Translations under genes and position numbers: made by a program
NCBI GenBank assembly: GCA_944383765.1
Contig: CALWQT010000010.1
Coordinates: forward strand, 1 to 64,000
Length of the DNA: 64,000 bases
DNA from: an uncultured Lachnospiraceae bacterium
GTDB lineage: Bacteria > Bacillota > Clostridia > Lachnospirales > Lachnospiraceae
Direction: 5' to 3'
Notes under the pieces: generated by a model
Told to the model about the DNA's origin: nothing
The model's database searches: none
Seen by the model: only the letters and a program-made list of their open reading frames with translations
Shown here: positions 36,188 to 44,092 of the stretch, in pieces
How the letters are laid out: every line of letters starts with the position of its first letter
How positions within the stretch are numbered: position 1 is the stretch's first letter

Positions 36188-37129
36188 TCAATCAGATTGG
36201 CGCAGATATCTTTTTTTAATACGGTTCATCACTGTCTGGGAAGTAAGAATACCATTTGCGAATAATTCAGCAGCCGGATTGGAGCTGCTTTTTAAGGTCA
36301 TGGAGCAGTAAGATTGCTCAGGAAGTATTTTCTGGGAAAAAATCTGCAGCCCGTCAGGCAGTTCTGTTTCTAAAAAAGCAGGAACAAAAGCAACCCCCAG
36401 TCCGGCTTTGACCATAAGAAACAGGGCGTTTAAACTGTTTACGGGGGTTATATGGGCAGGAAAAAATCCTGCGGCTTTCATGTGGGAAGTAAGGGAAGCT
36501 TCCGAGATGGGGCCGTAGGATTCCGTCAGAATGAAAATGGTCTCCTGGGCCAGATCTTTCGCCTGGACTGGGCGTTTTCTGGAAAAAGCAAAGGAAGATT
36601 TGTGTTCGCTGGACACCAAAAGGCCCTGGCGGGCAGAGAACATATGCTGTATTCCGATATTTACATGATTTTCCGGTATGACAGTGGCTGGATGGGGAAA
36701 AATGACATCTGCGGAACCGTCCTCCAATCGTTTGACCAGATCGGCATATGGATACTGTCCCACGGACAGCTGAATATCAGGAAACAGACTGTGAAATTCC
36801 CGAAACAGTTCCGAGACAAATCCCATTTCATACTGACCGATACCAAGATGAAGGGCGGAAGCCGTTCCACTGTAGGCGGAGTGAGCTTTTTCTATGGCAA
36901 GGCGGTAGTGTTCCAGCATGGGAACGATTTCGGAGTGAAAAGCTTTTCCGGCAGGTGTCAGTTCTACGGAACGGTTAGTACGGTAGAATAATTTGCAGCC
37001 TATTTCATCTTCCAAGGCGGCAATATGCCGGCTGATGGCTGTCTGGGCTATATGGCAGGCATCGGCGGCTTTGGTGAAATTCAAATGTTCAGCAACAGCT
37101 ACAAAATATTCTAATCGATCCAGGTTCAA
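36188..37129 (-). CDS. LysR-family transcriptional regulator
   Basis: 313 residues. The N-terminal winged helix-turn-helix (LEYFVAVAEHLNFTKAADAC and TAISRHIAALEDEIG, residues 5-50) is followed by a periplasmic-binding-like effector domain from about 90. The TTG at 37129 (MNLDRLEYF) is chosen because GGAGGGAATT sits eight bases upstream; an ATG at 37147 lies before that ribosome site and has none of its own. It is divergent from the MATE pump gene across a 201-base region, the usual arrangement for a LysR protein and its target. Its effector is unknown. Confidence 0.88.
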   Translation of the reverse strand: MNLDRLEYFVAVAEHLNFTKAADACHIAQTAISRHIAALEDEIGCKLFYRTNRSVELTPAGKAFHSEIVPMLEHYRLAIEKAHSAYSGTASALHLGIGQYEMGFVSELFREFHSLFPDIQLSVGQYPYADLVKRLEDGSADVIFPHPATVIPENHVNIGIQHMFSARQGLLVSSEHKSSFAFSRKRPVQAKDLAQETIFILTESYGPISEASLTSHMKAAGFFPAHITPVNSLNALFLMVKAGLGVAFVPAFLETELPDGLQIFSQKILPEQSYCSMTLKSSSNPAAELFANGILTSQTVMNRIKKRYLRQSD

Positions 37130-37173
37130 GGCAATTCCCTCCTGCATAAAAGGTTTCGATATTAGATTCTTTC

Positions 37174-37202
37174 ATTTTACATCGGCGCCGCTTAATTGTC
37201 CA
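37174..37202 (-). promoter_or_regulatory. promoter of the lysR-type gene
   Basis: On the minus strand TGGACA (37202-37197), 17 bases, TAAAAT (37179-37174). Confidence 0.5.
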
Positions 37203-37215
37203 TGGATTTATGGAC
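37198..37215. promoter_or_regulatory. inverted repeat between lysR-type gene and MATE gene
   Basis: GTCCAT (37198-37203) and ATGGAC (37210-37215) flank six bases. It overlaps the -35 of the lysR promoter, as expected for an autoregulated LysR site. Confidence 0.45.
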
Positions 37216-37251
37216 TGGTATGATAAAGCTGTAGAAAGAGAAGAACGAAGA

Positions 37252-37280
37252 TTGACAGCCTTATGTCTGCGCCGTATAAT
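37252..37280 (+). promoter_or_regulatory. consensus promoter of the MATE gene
   Basis: TTGACA (37252-37257), 17 bases, TATAAT (37275-37280): a perfect sigma-A promoter. Confidence 0.8.
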
Positions 37281-37330
37281 AAATCTGTTTATCTCTGAAT
37301 GAGGAGCACAAAAGAGGGGGAGGGAATATT

Positions 37331-38713
37331 TTGAGTGAACAAGCAATAACAGCGCAGAAAGAGAACAAGATGGGGGTTATGCCGGTCAATCGCTTGTTGA
37401 TCAGTATGTCAGTACCAATGATGATTTCTATGCTGGTACAGGCTCTGTATAATATTGTAGACAGTATGTTTGTGGCCCAGTTAAGTGAAAACGCCCTGAC
37501 AGCCGTTTCGTTGGCGTTTCCGGCACAGAACCTGATGATCGCAGTGGCGACGGGAACCGGTGTAGGTATTAATGCATTACTGTCAAAAAGTTTGGGAGAG
37601 AAGAACTTTCGCCGGGCAGATAAAACTGCCAATAATGCAGTGTTTCTGGCACTGTGCAGTTATGTGGCATTTGCGGTAGCAGGAGTCGCTTTTTCCAGAG
37701 TGTTTTTTTCGTTTCAGACAGATGTGCAGGAAATCGTAGATTACGGTACTTCCTATCTGGTGATCTGTACGGTGTTTTCCTTTGGCCTGTTCGGCCAGAT
37801 TACATTTGAAAGACTTCTTCAGGCAACAGGAAAGACTTTTTATACCATGTTCACCCAGGGATTGGGAGCCATCATCAACATTATATTTGACCCGATTCTG
37901 ATCTTTGGTCTGTTCGGTTTTCCTAAAATGGGAGTATCCGGTGCAGCAGCAGCGACCGTATTTGGCCAGATTGTAGCCTTTTTACTGGCAGTGATCCTGA
38001 ATTTGAAGAAGAATCATGAAGTGCATCTTCGTTTTGGCGATATGAGACCCAGCGCTGCCATTATAAAGAACATTTATGCAGTAGGTGTTCCTTCTATTAT
38101 TATGGCGGCCATCGGTTCTGTCATGACATTTGGGATGAATAAAATCCTGATCGCATTTACAACCACAGCGACAGCTGTATTTGGTGTGTATTTCAAATTG
38201 CAGAGTTTTGTGTTTATGCCGGTGTTTGGAATGAACAATGGTCTGGTTCCCATTATTGCCTATAATTACGGGGCCCGTAAAGGCCACAGAATGTTTCTGG
38301 CGGTGAAATTGGGAATCTTTTATGCCGTGTGTATCATGATGATAGGCCTGGTGATCATGCAGGTATTTGCCAGAGAATTGCTGGGAATCTTCAATGCTTC
38401 AGATCATATGCTGGCAATTGGAGTCCCGGCTCTTCGCATCATCAGTATCAGTTTTGTTATGGCTGGCTTCAATATTATCTGTTCTTCTTTGTTCCAGGCA
38501 TTGTCCCATGGATTCTTAAGTCTTTGGGTATCCCTGATCCGTCAGCTGGTAGTGCTGCTTCCGGTAGCTTTCGTGTTATCTCTGACAGGTAATCTGGAAC
38601 TTGTGTGGTTGGCATTCCCGGCAGCGGAAGTAGTTTCTACGGTACTGTGCGGATTTTTCTTAAGGTTTATCTATAATAAAGAAATAAAGCCGATCATGTC
38701 CGCTGAAAAGTAG
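37331..38713 (+). CDS. MATE-family efflux transporter
   Basis: 460 residues and about twelve membrane helices in two homologous halves. The first half starts NRLLISMSVPMMISMLVQ (about 18-35) and contains the typical ALYNIVDSMFVAQ segment. Such pumps export drugs, cationic metabolites or toxins in exchange for Na+ or H+. The TTG start at 37331 follows GGGGGAGGG; the next ATG (residue 13) has a poorer ribosome site. Divergent from the LysR gene, whose product may control it. The transcript ends at a UUCG-loop terminator. Confidence 0.92.
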   Translation: MSEQAITAQKENKMGVMPVNRLLISMSVPMMISMLVQALYNIVDSMFVAQLSENALTAVSLAFPAQNLMIAVATGTGVGINALLSKSLGEKNFRRADKTANNAVFLALCSYVAFAVAGVAFSRVFFSFQTDVQEIVDYGTSYLVICTVFSFGLFGQITFERLLQATGKTFYTMFTQGLGAIINIIFDPILIFGLFGFPKMGVSGAAAATVFGQIVAFLLAVILNLKKNHEVHLRFGDMRPSAAIIKNIYAVGVPSIIMAAIGSVMTFGMNKILIAFTTTATAVFGVYFKLQSFVFMPVFGMNNGLVPIIAYNYGARKGHRMFLAVKLGIFYAVCIMMIGLVIMQVFARELLGIFNASDHMLAIGVPALRIISISFVMAGFNIICSSLFQALSHGFLSLWVSLIRQLVVLLPVAFVLSLTGNLELVWLAFPAAEVVSTVLCGFFLRFIYNKEIKPIMSAEK

Positions 38714-38735
38714 ATGCAGGAATGATAACTAGAAG

Positions 38736-38768
38736 AGGACCAAGCTCCTTCGGGAGAAGGTCCTTTTT
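38736..38768 (+). terminator. terminator of the MATE gene
   Basis: AGGACC pairs with GGTCCT and inside it CTCC-TTCG-GGAG forms a UUCG tetraloop helix, followed by TTTTTTATTT. Confidence 0.9.
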
Positions 38769-38886
38769 TATTTGAGAAAGAAGGATATGTCTGTATGGCT
38801 TGATTGATAAAGTAATCAAAATAATCTGAAAAATTATATACAATTAGAAAATTTATAGAATAAACAAAAATAAATTTAAAAAAGTA
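38769..38886. other. AT-rich spacer, nothing recognised
   Basis: A stretch of A/T-rich DNA upstream of the consensus promoter at 38887, perhaps acting as an UP element. No reading frame, repeat or RNA signature was seen. Confidence 0.5.
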
Positions 38887-38915
38887 TTGACAAAATAATA
38901 GGGCTAAGCTATAAT
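38887..38915 (+). promoter_or_regulatory. perfect consensus promoter of the candidate ncRNA
   Basis: TTGACA (38887-38892), 17 bases, TATAAT (38910-38915), preceded by A-tracts. Start expected near 38922. Confidence 0.8.
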
Positions 38916-38921
38916 AAAGAC

Positions 38922-39279
38922 AACAAAAAGAGATAAGAAAATCTTAACATCCCAAAGAGGAAAACAAGAATATCTTAAAATCTCAGAAAAGGAGGTACGG
39001 TCCAAAGGGCTAAGAAGAGAATCCCCAGGAATATTCAAGAATCATTCCGGAAGTCAATTTTTTAAAAGGTTCAGTTTCATGGACAGGTTAAGAGAATAGA
39101 TGGAATTCGTTAAGAATGAAGTGAATGAGGAAGAATAATATATAGATTACTGATAATAGGGGGTTTTATCAGGGCGAATGAAAGTTTCGCAATATAGAAA
39201 AAGAGGTATAATCCAATGGAGACAATGAGTTAGGAACGGGTACTGATGAAGTAAGATCGGTATCCGTTCCTATTTTTTT
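38922..39279 (+). ncRNA. candidate noncoding RNA, about 358 nt, unassigned
   Basis: The transcript predicted from the consensus promoter ends at a strong terminator (39232-39279) and contains no long reading frame. It shows a 17-base near-repeat (38935-38951 and 38966-38982, two mismatches, 31-base period), an SD-like AAAAGGAGGT with no start codon after it (38987-38996), a bulged hairpin CC-A-GGAAT/ATTCCGG (39025-39050), CTGATAA/TTATCAG (39150-39172) and GCGAA/TTCGC (39175-39190, approximate). It is not tmRNA, RNase P, SRP RNA, a T-box or S-box, whose signature motifs I looked for and did not find. I do not recognise 6S, OLE, ROOL or raiA features, but cannot exclude them by eye. Two short frames inside (39100-39138 and 39178-39228) are possible small peptides. 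Confidence 0.6.
39232..39279 (+). terminator. terminator of the candidate ncRNA
   Basis: AGGAACGGGTAC (39232-39243) pairs with GTATCCGTTCCT (39260-39271) with one G-T pair, then a run of seven T. Confidence 0.9.
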
Positions 39280-39332
39280 GCCTTTTTATGGGTGTTTTGT
39301 TACGAGCGGAAGAAAACCGACAGGAAATCCCC

Positions 39333-39362
39333 TTGCTATCGGGAGTAAGGCTGTTATATACT
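39333..39362 (+). promoter_or_regulatory. probable asparaginase promoter
   Basis: TTGCTA (39333-39338), 18 bases, TATACT (39357-39362), 24 bases before the start codon. Confidence 0.45.
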
Positions 39363-39385
39363 GTATCATGCAAAGGAGTAAGATT

Positions 39386-40405
39386 ATGAAAAGGGTACGG
39401 ATCATCAATACAGGAGGAACGTTTTCTTCCGTAAAAAGCCCGAAAGGAATGCTTCCAGGTCTGGGTGGACAGGATATCCTGGAAGAACTGAGGGGATTTG
39501 TGAAAGACTGTGAATTGGAATATGAAGATTTTTGCTCTCTGGACAGCGCCAATATTCTGCCAAAGCACTGGAAGGCTCTGGCAGAAAGGATAGAGCCAGC
39601 GTGCAGGGAATATGATGGCATTGTGATCATCCATGGAACGGATACCATGGCTTATACAGCTTCCATGTTGTCTTTTATGCTGTGGGGAGTCCCGGTACCA
39701 GTGGTGATCACTGGAAGCCAGTTGTCGATTGCCCATCCGGTAGCGGATGCTATGGAGAACTGCAGGGCGGCCATTCATATGGCCTGCAGCGGCTGTGCCG
39801 GGGTATTTGTGGCATTTAACCGTAAGATCATGCTGGGGGTAAGGGCTTCCAAAGTCCGTACCATGAGTTTTGATGCGTTTGAAAGCATCAACTATCCATG
39901 TGTGGCTGAGATTGATGCGTTTGGGATGAGGGTGCACAGAGAGCTGATTCCCCGGCGGGCAGCGGTAAGATTTATGGCAGATACTACATTTTCTGACAGA
40001 GTAGCAGTGATCAAGCCGGTTCCGGGCATGACCGGAGAACTGTTCGGGATTCTGGCAGATCAGGGATACCGTGGGATTATTGTGGAAGCATTTGGCCTTG
40101 GGGGACTGCCCTTCGGTGAGAATGATATGAGTGAGACGATAAAGGATGTGATCCGGCAAGGTGTGGCAGTGGCGATCGGAAGCCAGTGCCGCTATGATGG
40201 CAGTGATCTTTCCGTATACGAAACAGGAAGGAGACTGCGGGAAAGCGGAGCGTTTGAAATGAGGGATATGACCACAGAGGCTGCAGTGACAAAGCTTATG
40301 TGGCTTTTGGGTAAGGACCTGTCTTTGGCAGAACTGAAACAAAAGTTTGAAGAAAATCTGATAAATGAATTATCCAGTGATATGGAAGGATTGGCAGGAG
40401 TATAA
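39386..40405 (+). CDS. ansA: type I L-asparaginase
   Basis: 339 residues. It hydrolyses asparagine to aspartate and ammonia. The catalytic Thr is in IINTGGTFSS (about 6-15) and the second motif is IHGTDTMAYTA (about 82-92). No signal peptide is seen, so it should be the cytoplasmic, low-affinity type. The start at 39386 (MKRVRI) follows AAGGAG; a longer frame upstream begins inside the ncRNA terminator region and has no homology. A two-gene exporter follows directly, so the three may be one operon. Confidence 0.92.
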   Translation: MKRVRIINTGGTFSSVKSPKGMLPGLGGQDILEELRGFVKDCELEYEDFCSLDSANILPKHWKALAERIEPACREYDGIVIIHGTDTMAYTASMLSFMLWGVPVPVVITGSQLSIAHPVADAMENCRAAIHMACSGCAGVFVAFNRKIMLGVRASKVRTMSFDAFESINYPCVAEIDAFGMRVHRELIPRRAAVRFMADTTFSDRVAVIKPVPGMTGELFGILADQGYRGIIVEAFGLGGLPFGENDMSETIKDVIRQGVAVAIGSQCRYDGSDLSVYETGRRLRESGAFEMRDMTTEAAVTKLMWLLGKDLSLAELKQKFEENLINELSSDMEGLAGV

Positions 40406-40406
40406 C

Positions 40407-41201
40407 ATGGAAAGAAATGGAGAACAGGAAGAATATGAACGGGAGGTTATGGAGACGGCTATGAGGGCGGGACGCCTTCTCCTTGGCCATGGGGCGGAGA
40501 TTTTCCGGGTAGAGGAGACGATTTACCGGATTTGCAGACATTATGGAGTTCATTCCTGCAGCGCGTTTGTCCTGAGCAATGGTATTTTTCTTACAGCGGG
40601 GAGCAGGGAAGAACCGGGGTATTCTGCAGTCAGGCATTTGCCTTCCTGGGAAACAAGGCTGGATAAAGTAGCTGCAGTAAACCAGCTGTCCAGGGAAATT
40701 GAGGAGAAGGATTATACTCTGGAAGAGGTGAACCGGCGATTGGATCAGATACAGGCTATGCCTGGCCGTTCCGGTATCTCTCAGATTCTGGCAGCAGGAA
40801 TTGCCTGTGCCTGTTTTGGATTTTTGTTTGGAGGAGACTGGGGAGTAGTCCTGTCAGATTTCCTTACCGGAGCGATCCTTTATATTTTTGTGTTGACGGC
40901 AGGCCCTTCTTTATCTAAGATCACCAATAATATTTTAAGCGGGGCGCTGATCACAATATGCTGCATTGCTTTTTACCGCATTGGCCTGGCGGGGGAGCTT
41001 AGGCCGCTGCTGATGGGAGCCATTCTTCCCATGGTTCCAGGAATCCCATTTACCAATGGGATCAGGGACCTGGCTGACGGTGATTATATTTCCGGGTCTG
41101 TGAGAATGCTGGATGCGATTCTGGTATTTATGAGCCTGGGAGCAGGAGGCGGCGTCGCATTTCTTTTGTATCATTATGTGCTGGGAGGTGTGATGCTGTG
41201 A
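40407..41201 (+). CDS. ThrE-type threonine/serine exporter, large subunit
   Basis: 264 residues, PF06738/DUF1212-like. The cytoplasmic N-terminal domain has MRAGRLLLGHGAEIFRVEET (about 14-33) and SCSAFVLSNGIFLTA. It is followed by about five membrane helices from residue 130 with an MLPMVPGIPFTNG-type motif (here ILPMVPGIPFTNG). The start at 40407 (MERNGEQ) lies one base after the asparaginase stop with CAGGAG before it. The family exports threonine, serine or related molecules; together with the next gene it reproduces the two halves of ThrE. Confidence 0.88.
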   Translation: MERNGEQEEYEREVMETAMRAGRLLLGHGAEIFRVEETIYRICRHYGVHSCSAFVLSNGIFLTAGSREEPGYSAVRHLPSWETRLDKVAAVNQLSREIEEKDYTLEEVNRRLDQIQAMPGRSGISQILAAGIACACFGFLFGGDWGVVLSDFLTGAILYIFVLTAGPSLSKITNNILSGALITICCIAFYRIGLAGELRPLLMGAILPMVPGIPFTNGIRDLADGDYISGSVRMLDAILVFMSLGAGGGVAFLLYHYVLGGVML

Positions 41202-41683
41202 TCGGACAGTTTATTGCTGCATTTATTGGAACGGTGGCATTTGGTTATCTTTTTGGTATCCCTGCCACTTATTATGCTTACTGCGGCCTGTGCGGAAGCA
41301 TTGCATGGGGAGTATATACGTTCCCGTTCTGGAACTCTGATGTGGTGGCATCTTTCTTTGCCACGTTGGTGGCGGCATTTCTGGCAAGATTATTTGCGGT
41401 GTGGAAGAGGTGCCCGGTCACGATCTTCCTGATTTCCGGGCTGATACCGCTGGTTCCGGGAGTAGGACTTTACTGGACTTTTTACTATCTTGTCACGAAT
41501 CAGTTGGAACAGATGTCTTCTACAGGCCTGGTGGCAGTAAAATCTGCCTGCACCATTGTAGTGGGAATTGTGTTTGTTTTTGAAATACCCCAGAAATTTT
41601 TTCGGTTTTTAGCTGCTGGATTCCACAAAGGGGAAACATGCAAAAAAGAGAAAGACAATTCAGGCAAGGGCAAAAATCAGTGA
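41198..41683 (+). CDS. ThrE-type exporter, small subunit
   Basis: 161 residues, PF12821-like, with about four to five membrane helices and the paired motif LIPLVPGVGLYWTFY. It overlaps the large subunit by four bases (GTGA) and uses a GTG start. The family is naturally split in many Firmicutes, so this is not a frameshift. The C-terminal tail is Lys-rich. Substrate is unknown; the asparaginase upstream hints at amino acid traffic. Confidence 0.86.
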   Translation: MIGQFIAAFIGTVAFGYLFGIPATYYAYCGLCGSIAWGVYTFPFWNSDVVASFFATLVAAFLARLFAVWKRCPVTIFLISGLIPLVPGVGLYWTFYYLVTNQLEQMSSTGLVAVKSACTIVVGIVFVFEIPQKFFRFLAAGFHKGETCKKEKDNSGKGKNQ

Positions 41684-41698
41684 AAAAATTCTCAATTA

Positions 41699-41727
41699 TG
41701 GACAAAAAAACAGTTATTGGGTATAAT
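41699..41727 (+). promoter_or_regulatory. promoter of the ATP synthase operon
   Basis: TGGACA (41699-41704), 17 bases, perfect TATAAT (41722-41727). Transcription would start near 41734, so the first atp gene must start downstream of that point. Confidence 0.75.
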
Positions 41728-41765
41728 AATTTCGTGTACGCAAAAGAAGGAAAGCAGGTGCAGAT

Positions 41766-42131
41766 ATTAAAGATCACAGACAGGTATTCCGGAGCCTTTC
41801 GCTTATTACGCAGCTGGGGCTTACGGTGATGGTTCCGGTTTTCTTATGTATTTTTGCGGGCCGGTATATCGATTCCCGGTTTGGAACAAACTGGACGTTT
41901 GTGCTGATGATCCTGGGATTTCTGGCTGGTGTATCCAGTGCATGGCGTTTGGCTGCCAGAGTGGCTGCCATGGAGCGAAAGGAACTGGAACAGAGGAAAA
42001 AAGAGCAGCTGGAACGATGGAAGACGGAGCATGGTCCGGATGACTGGAAGAGATGTCCGAAAAAACAAAGCCGGGTCATGAAGCAAGAGGAGAATTTGTA
42101 TGGAAAAAAGTACGAAGATCCTGGTCGCTGA
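41766..42131 (+). CDS. atpZ: AtpZ/AtpI-like subunit at the head of the atp operon, apparent ATT start
   Basis: 121 residues if read from ATT at 41766. The first helix LITQLGLTVMVPVFLCIFAGRYID (shown in part: QLGLTVMVPVF) and second helix VLMILGFLAGVSSAWRL match the two-helix AtpZ family, which helps assembly and ion supply of Fo. The frame is blocked by TAA at 41727 and holds no ATG, GTG or TTG before GTG 41826, which would cut off half of the first helix. ATT lies five bases after AGGTG, a fair ribosome site. Alternatives are a sequencing indel or start at 41826/41829. The Lys/Glu-rich C-terminus overlaps the next gene by 32 bases. Confidence 0.65.
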   Translation: MKDHRQVFRSLSLITQLGLTVMVPVFLCIFAGRYIDSRFGTNWTFVLMILGFLAGVSSAWRLAARVAAMERKELEQRKKEQLERWKTEHGPDDWKRCPKKQSRVMKQEENLYGKKYEDPGR

Positions 42132-42489
42132 AATGTTTCTGGGAATTCTGGTGCATAATGGATTGTGTGCTGCCCTGGCAGCCATGTTTTTCCCGGAAAG
42201 CTCCGTGTTTGCCGGGCTGCTTCTGGGAATGGTCAGCGCATTCCTCATGCTTCTGCACATGGCCTATTGTCTGGAGAGGGCAATCGATACCAGGGACTAT
42301 TCTGCAGCCAGCAAGAAAACAGCGGTGGGATCGGTCATCAGAAATTTTTGCTATTTGATTTTACTGCTGGTGATCCTCTGGAAATTTTCAGACCAGATCA
42401 ATGTACTGGCAGTGGTGATCGGGGCTTTGGGCCTTAAGACCGGCGCATATCTGCAGCCGGTAGTTCACAGATTATTTAAGAAAAAATGA
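42100..42489 (+). CDS. atpI: ATP synthase subunit I-like membrane protein
   Basis: 129 residues with four hydrophobic helices (about 8-28, 34-54, 82-98, 102-120). It is placed between atpZ and atpB like AtpI of other species, which aids c-ring assembly. Sequence similarity in this family is weak and position is the main argument. AAGAGGAGAATTTGT precedes the ATG, and the start lies inside atpZ. A short KKK tail ends the protein. Confidence 0.82.
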   Translation: MEKSTKILVAEMFLGILVHNGLCAALAAMFFPESSVFAGLLLGMVSAFLMLLHMAYCLERAIDTRDYSAASKKTAVGSVIRNFCYLILLLVILWKFSDQINVLAVVIGALGLKTGAYLQPVVHRLFKKK

Positions 42490-42505
42490 GAAAGGAGGTT
42501 GACCT

Positions 42506-43210
42506 ATGGGAGGAATCAGTCTGACAGGCGAACCGGACTTCATGATACATGGGGTGTATCAGTTTACCCTGTTCGGACAAGAGTTGTGGATCACAACAAC
42601 GACAATCGGCTTGCTCATTATTTCATTATTTATTCTGATTTTAGCCATTATTGCAAACCGCCATCTGAGAAAAGCTTCTGAAGTGCCGGATACCATACAG
42701 AATATTGTGGAGCTGGCAGCAGAGATGCTGGAAAAAATGATAGGAAGCGTGATGGGGAAAAATGGGGGAAGATTTTTCAATTACATTGGAACGATTTTCC
42801 TGTTTATCCTGTTCTGCAATATTGGCGGATTGTTTGGGCTTCGTACCCCTACAGCCGATTTTGGCGTAACTTTTACGCTGGGTATTTTCACATTTCTGAT
42901 TGTGAATTACCAGGGAATCAAAAACAGAAAATTCAGACATTTTACCAGTCTGTTTGAACCATTTCCCATTTTGTTTCCCATTAACTTGATTGGTGAAATT
43001 GCCAATCCGGTTTCTTTGTCCCTGCGTTTGTTTGGAAACATGGTTTCCGGCGTGATTCTTATGGGACTCTGGTATGGCATGATGCCTATTTTTGTAAAAA
43101 TAGGTATTCCTGCATTTTTACATGCCTATTGTGACCTGTTCTCCGGTGCCATTCAGACCTATGTGTTCTGTATGCTGACAATGGTATATGTGAATGACAA
43201 GATGGAGTAA
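42506..43210 (+). CDS. atpB: ATP synthase Fo subunit a
   Basis: 234 residues and about five membrane helices. The key stator arginine sits in SLRLFGNMVSG (Arg near 174), and the last helix carries QTYVFCMLTMVY. It forms the ion half-channels next to the c-ring. AAAGGAGGTTGACC precedes the ATG. Together with subunit c it should translocate Na+, judging from the c-subunit signature. Confidence 0.95.
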   Translation: MGGISLTGEPDFMIHGVYQFTLFGQELWITTTTIGLLIISLFILILAIIANRHLRKASEVPDTIQNIVELAAEMLEKMIGSVMGKNGGRFFNYIGTIFLFILFCNIGGLFGLRTPTADFGVTFTLGIFTFLIVNYQGIKNRKFRHFTSLFEPFPILFPINLIGEIANPVSLSLRLFGNMVSGVILMGLWYGMMPIFVKIGIPAFLHAYCDLFSGAIQTYVFCMLTMVYVNDKME

Positions 43211-43250
43211 CAGAAGTTGAAAAAAGTAAAATTTATTCAGGAGGAAATAA

Positions 43251-43511
<261 letters not shown>

Positions 43512-43576
43512 AGAAAAAGGAAGACGGATATGCCGTTGAGGCTGTATAGAGAACGGCAAGGAAAGGAGGCGGAACT

Positions 43577-44092
43577 TTGGAACGGTTATTGGGATTTGAC
43601 GCCCAGCTGCTGTTTGACAACTTTGTGACTGCCATCAGCATTTTTATCTTATTTTTTGCATTATCCTATTTGCTGTTTAATCCAGTCAAAAAGATACTGG
43701 CAGACAGACGGAATAAGATTGCAGGAGAATTGGAGCATGCAGCGAAAAGCCAGACAGAGGCGGAAGAATTAAAAAGCCAGTATGAGGCTAAGCTGAAAAA
43801 TGTGCAGAAGGAAGCCGATGAGATCTTGGAAGCGGCCAGAAAGAAGGCAAAAGCCCAGGAAGCTGAAACATTGGAGGCAGCTAGGGCAGAAGCAGCCAGG
43901 ATCATCGAGAGGGCAAATCGTGAGATTGAGCTGGAGAGGAAGAAGGCAGTGCATGATCTGAAGCAGGAGGTAGTATCCATTGCTGCATTAATGGCAGAGA
44001 AAGCAGTGACAGCATCTATGAATGTGGATATCCAGAATGCTCTGATCGAGGAAACTTTAAAGGAAATGGGTGAGAGCACATGGCAAAGCTAG
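43577..44092 (+). CDS. atpF: ATP synthase Fo subunit b
   Basis: 171 residues. One N-terminal membrane helix (about 10-32) is followed by a long charged coiled coil rich in Lys, Glu and Ala that forms the peripheral stalk. TTG start at 43577 after AAAGGAGGCGG. The 3' end overlaps atpH by 13 bases. Confidence 0.94.
   Translation: MERLLGFDAQLLFDNFVTAISIFILFFALSYLLFNPVKKILADRRNKIAGELEHAAKSQTEAEELKSQYEAKLKNVQKEADEILEAARKKAKAQEAETLEAARAEAARIIERANREIELERKKAVHDLKQEVVSIAALMAEKAVTASMNVDIQNALIEETLKEMGESTWQS

Noticed and set aside
38922-39279. tmRNA, RNase P RNA or SRP RNA
   Set aside because: No tRNA-like CCA end or tag frame, no GAAAGTCCGG-type P-RNA core, no GGTCCGGAAGGAAGCAG SRP loop.
39230-40342. 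370-codon open frame on the minus strand
   Set aside because: Antisense to the asparaginase gene, Cys/His/Ser/Pro-rich composition and no ribosome site; a codon-usage shadow.
41198-41683. Split ThrE as a frameshifted single gene
   Set aside because: The two halves each have their own start and the family occurs naturally as two genes.
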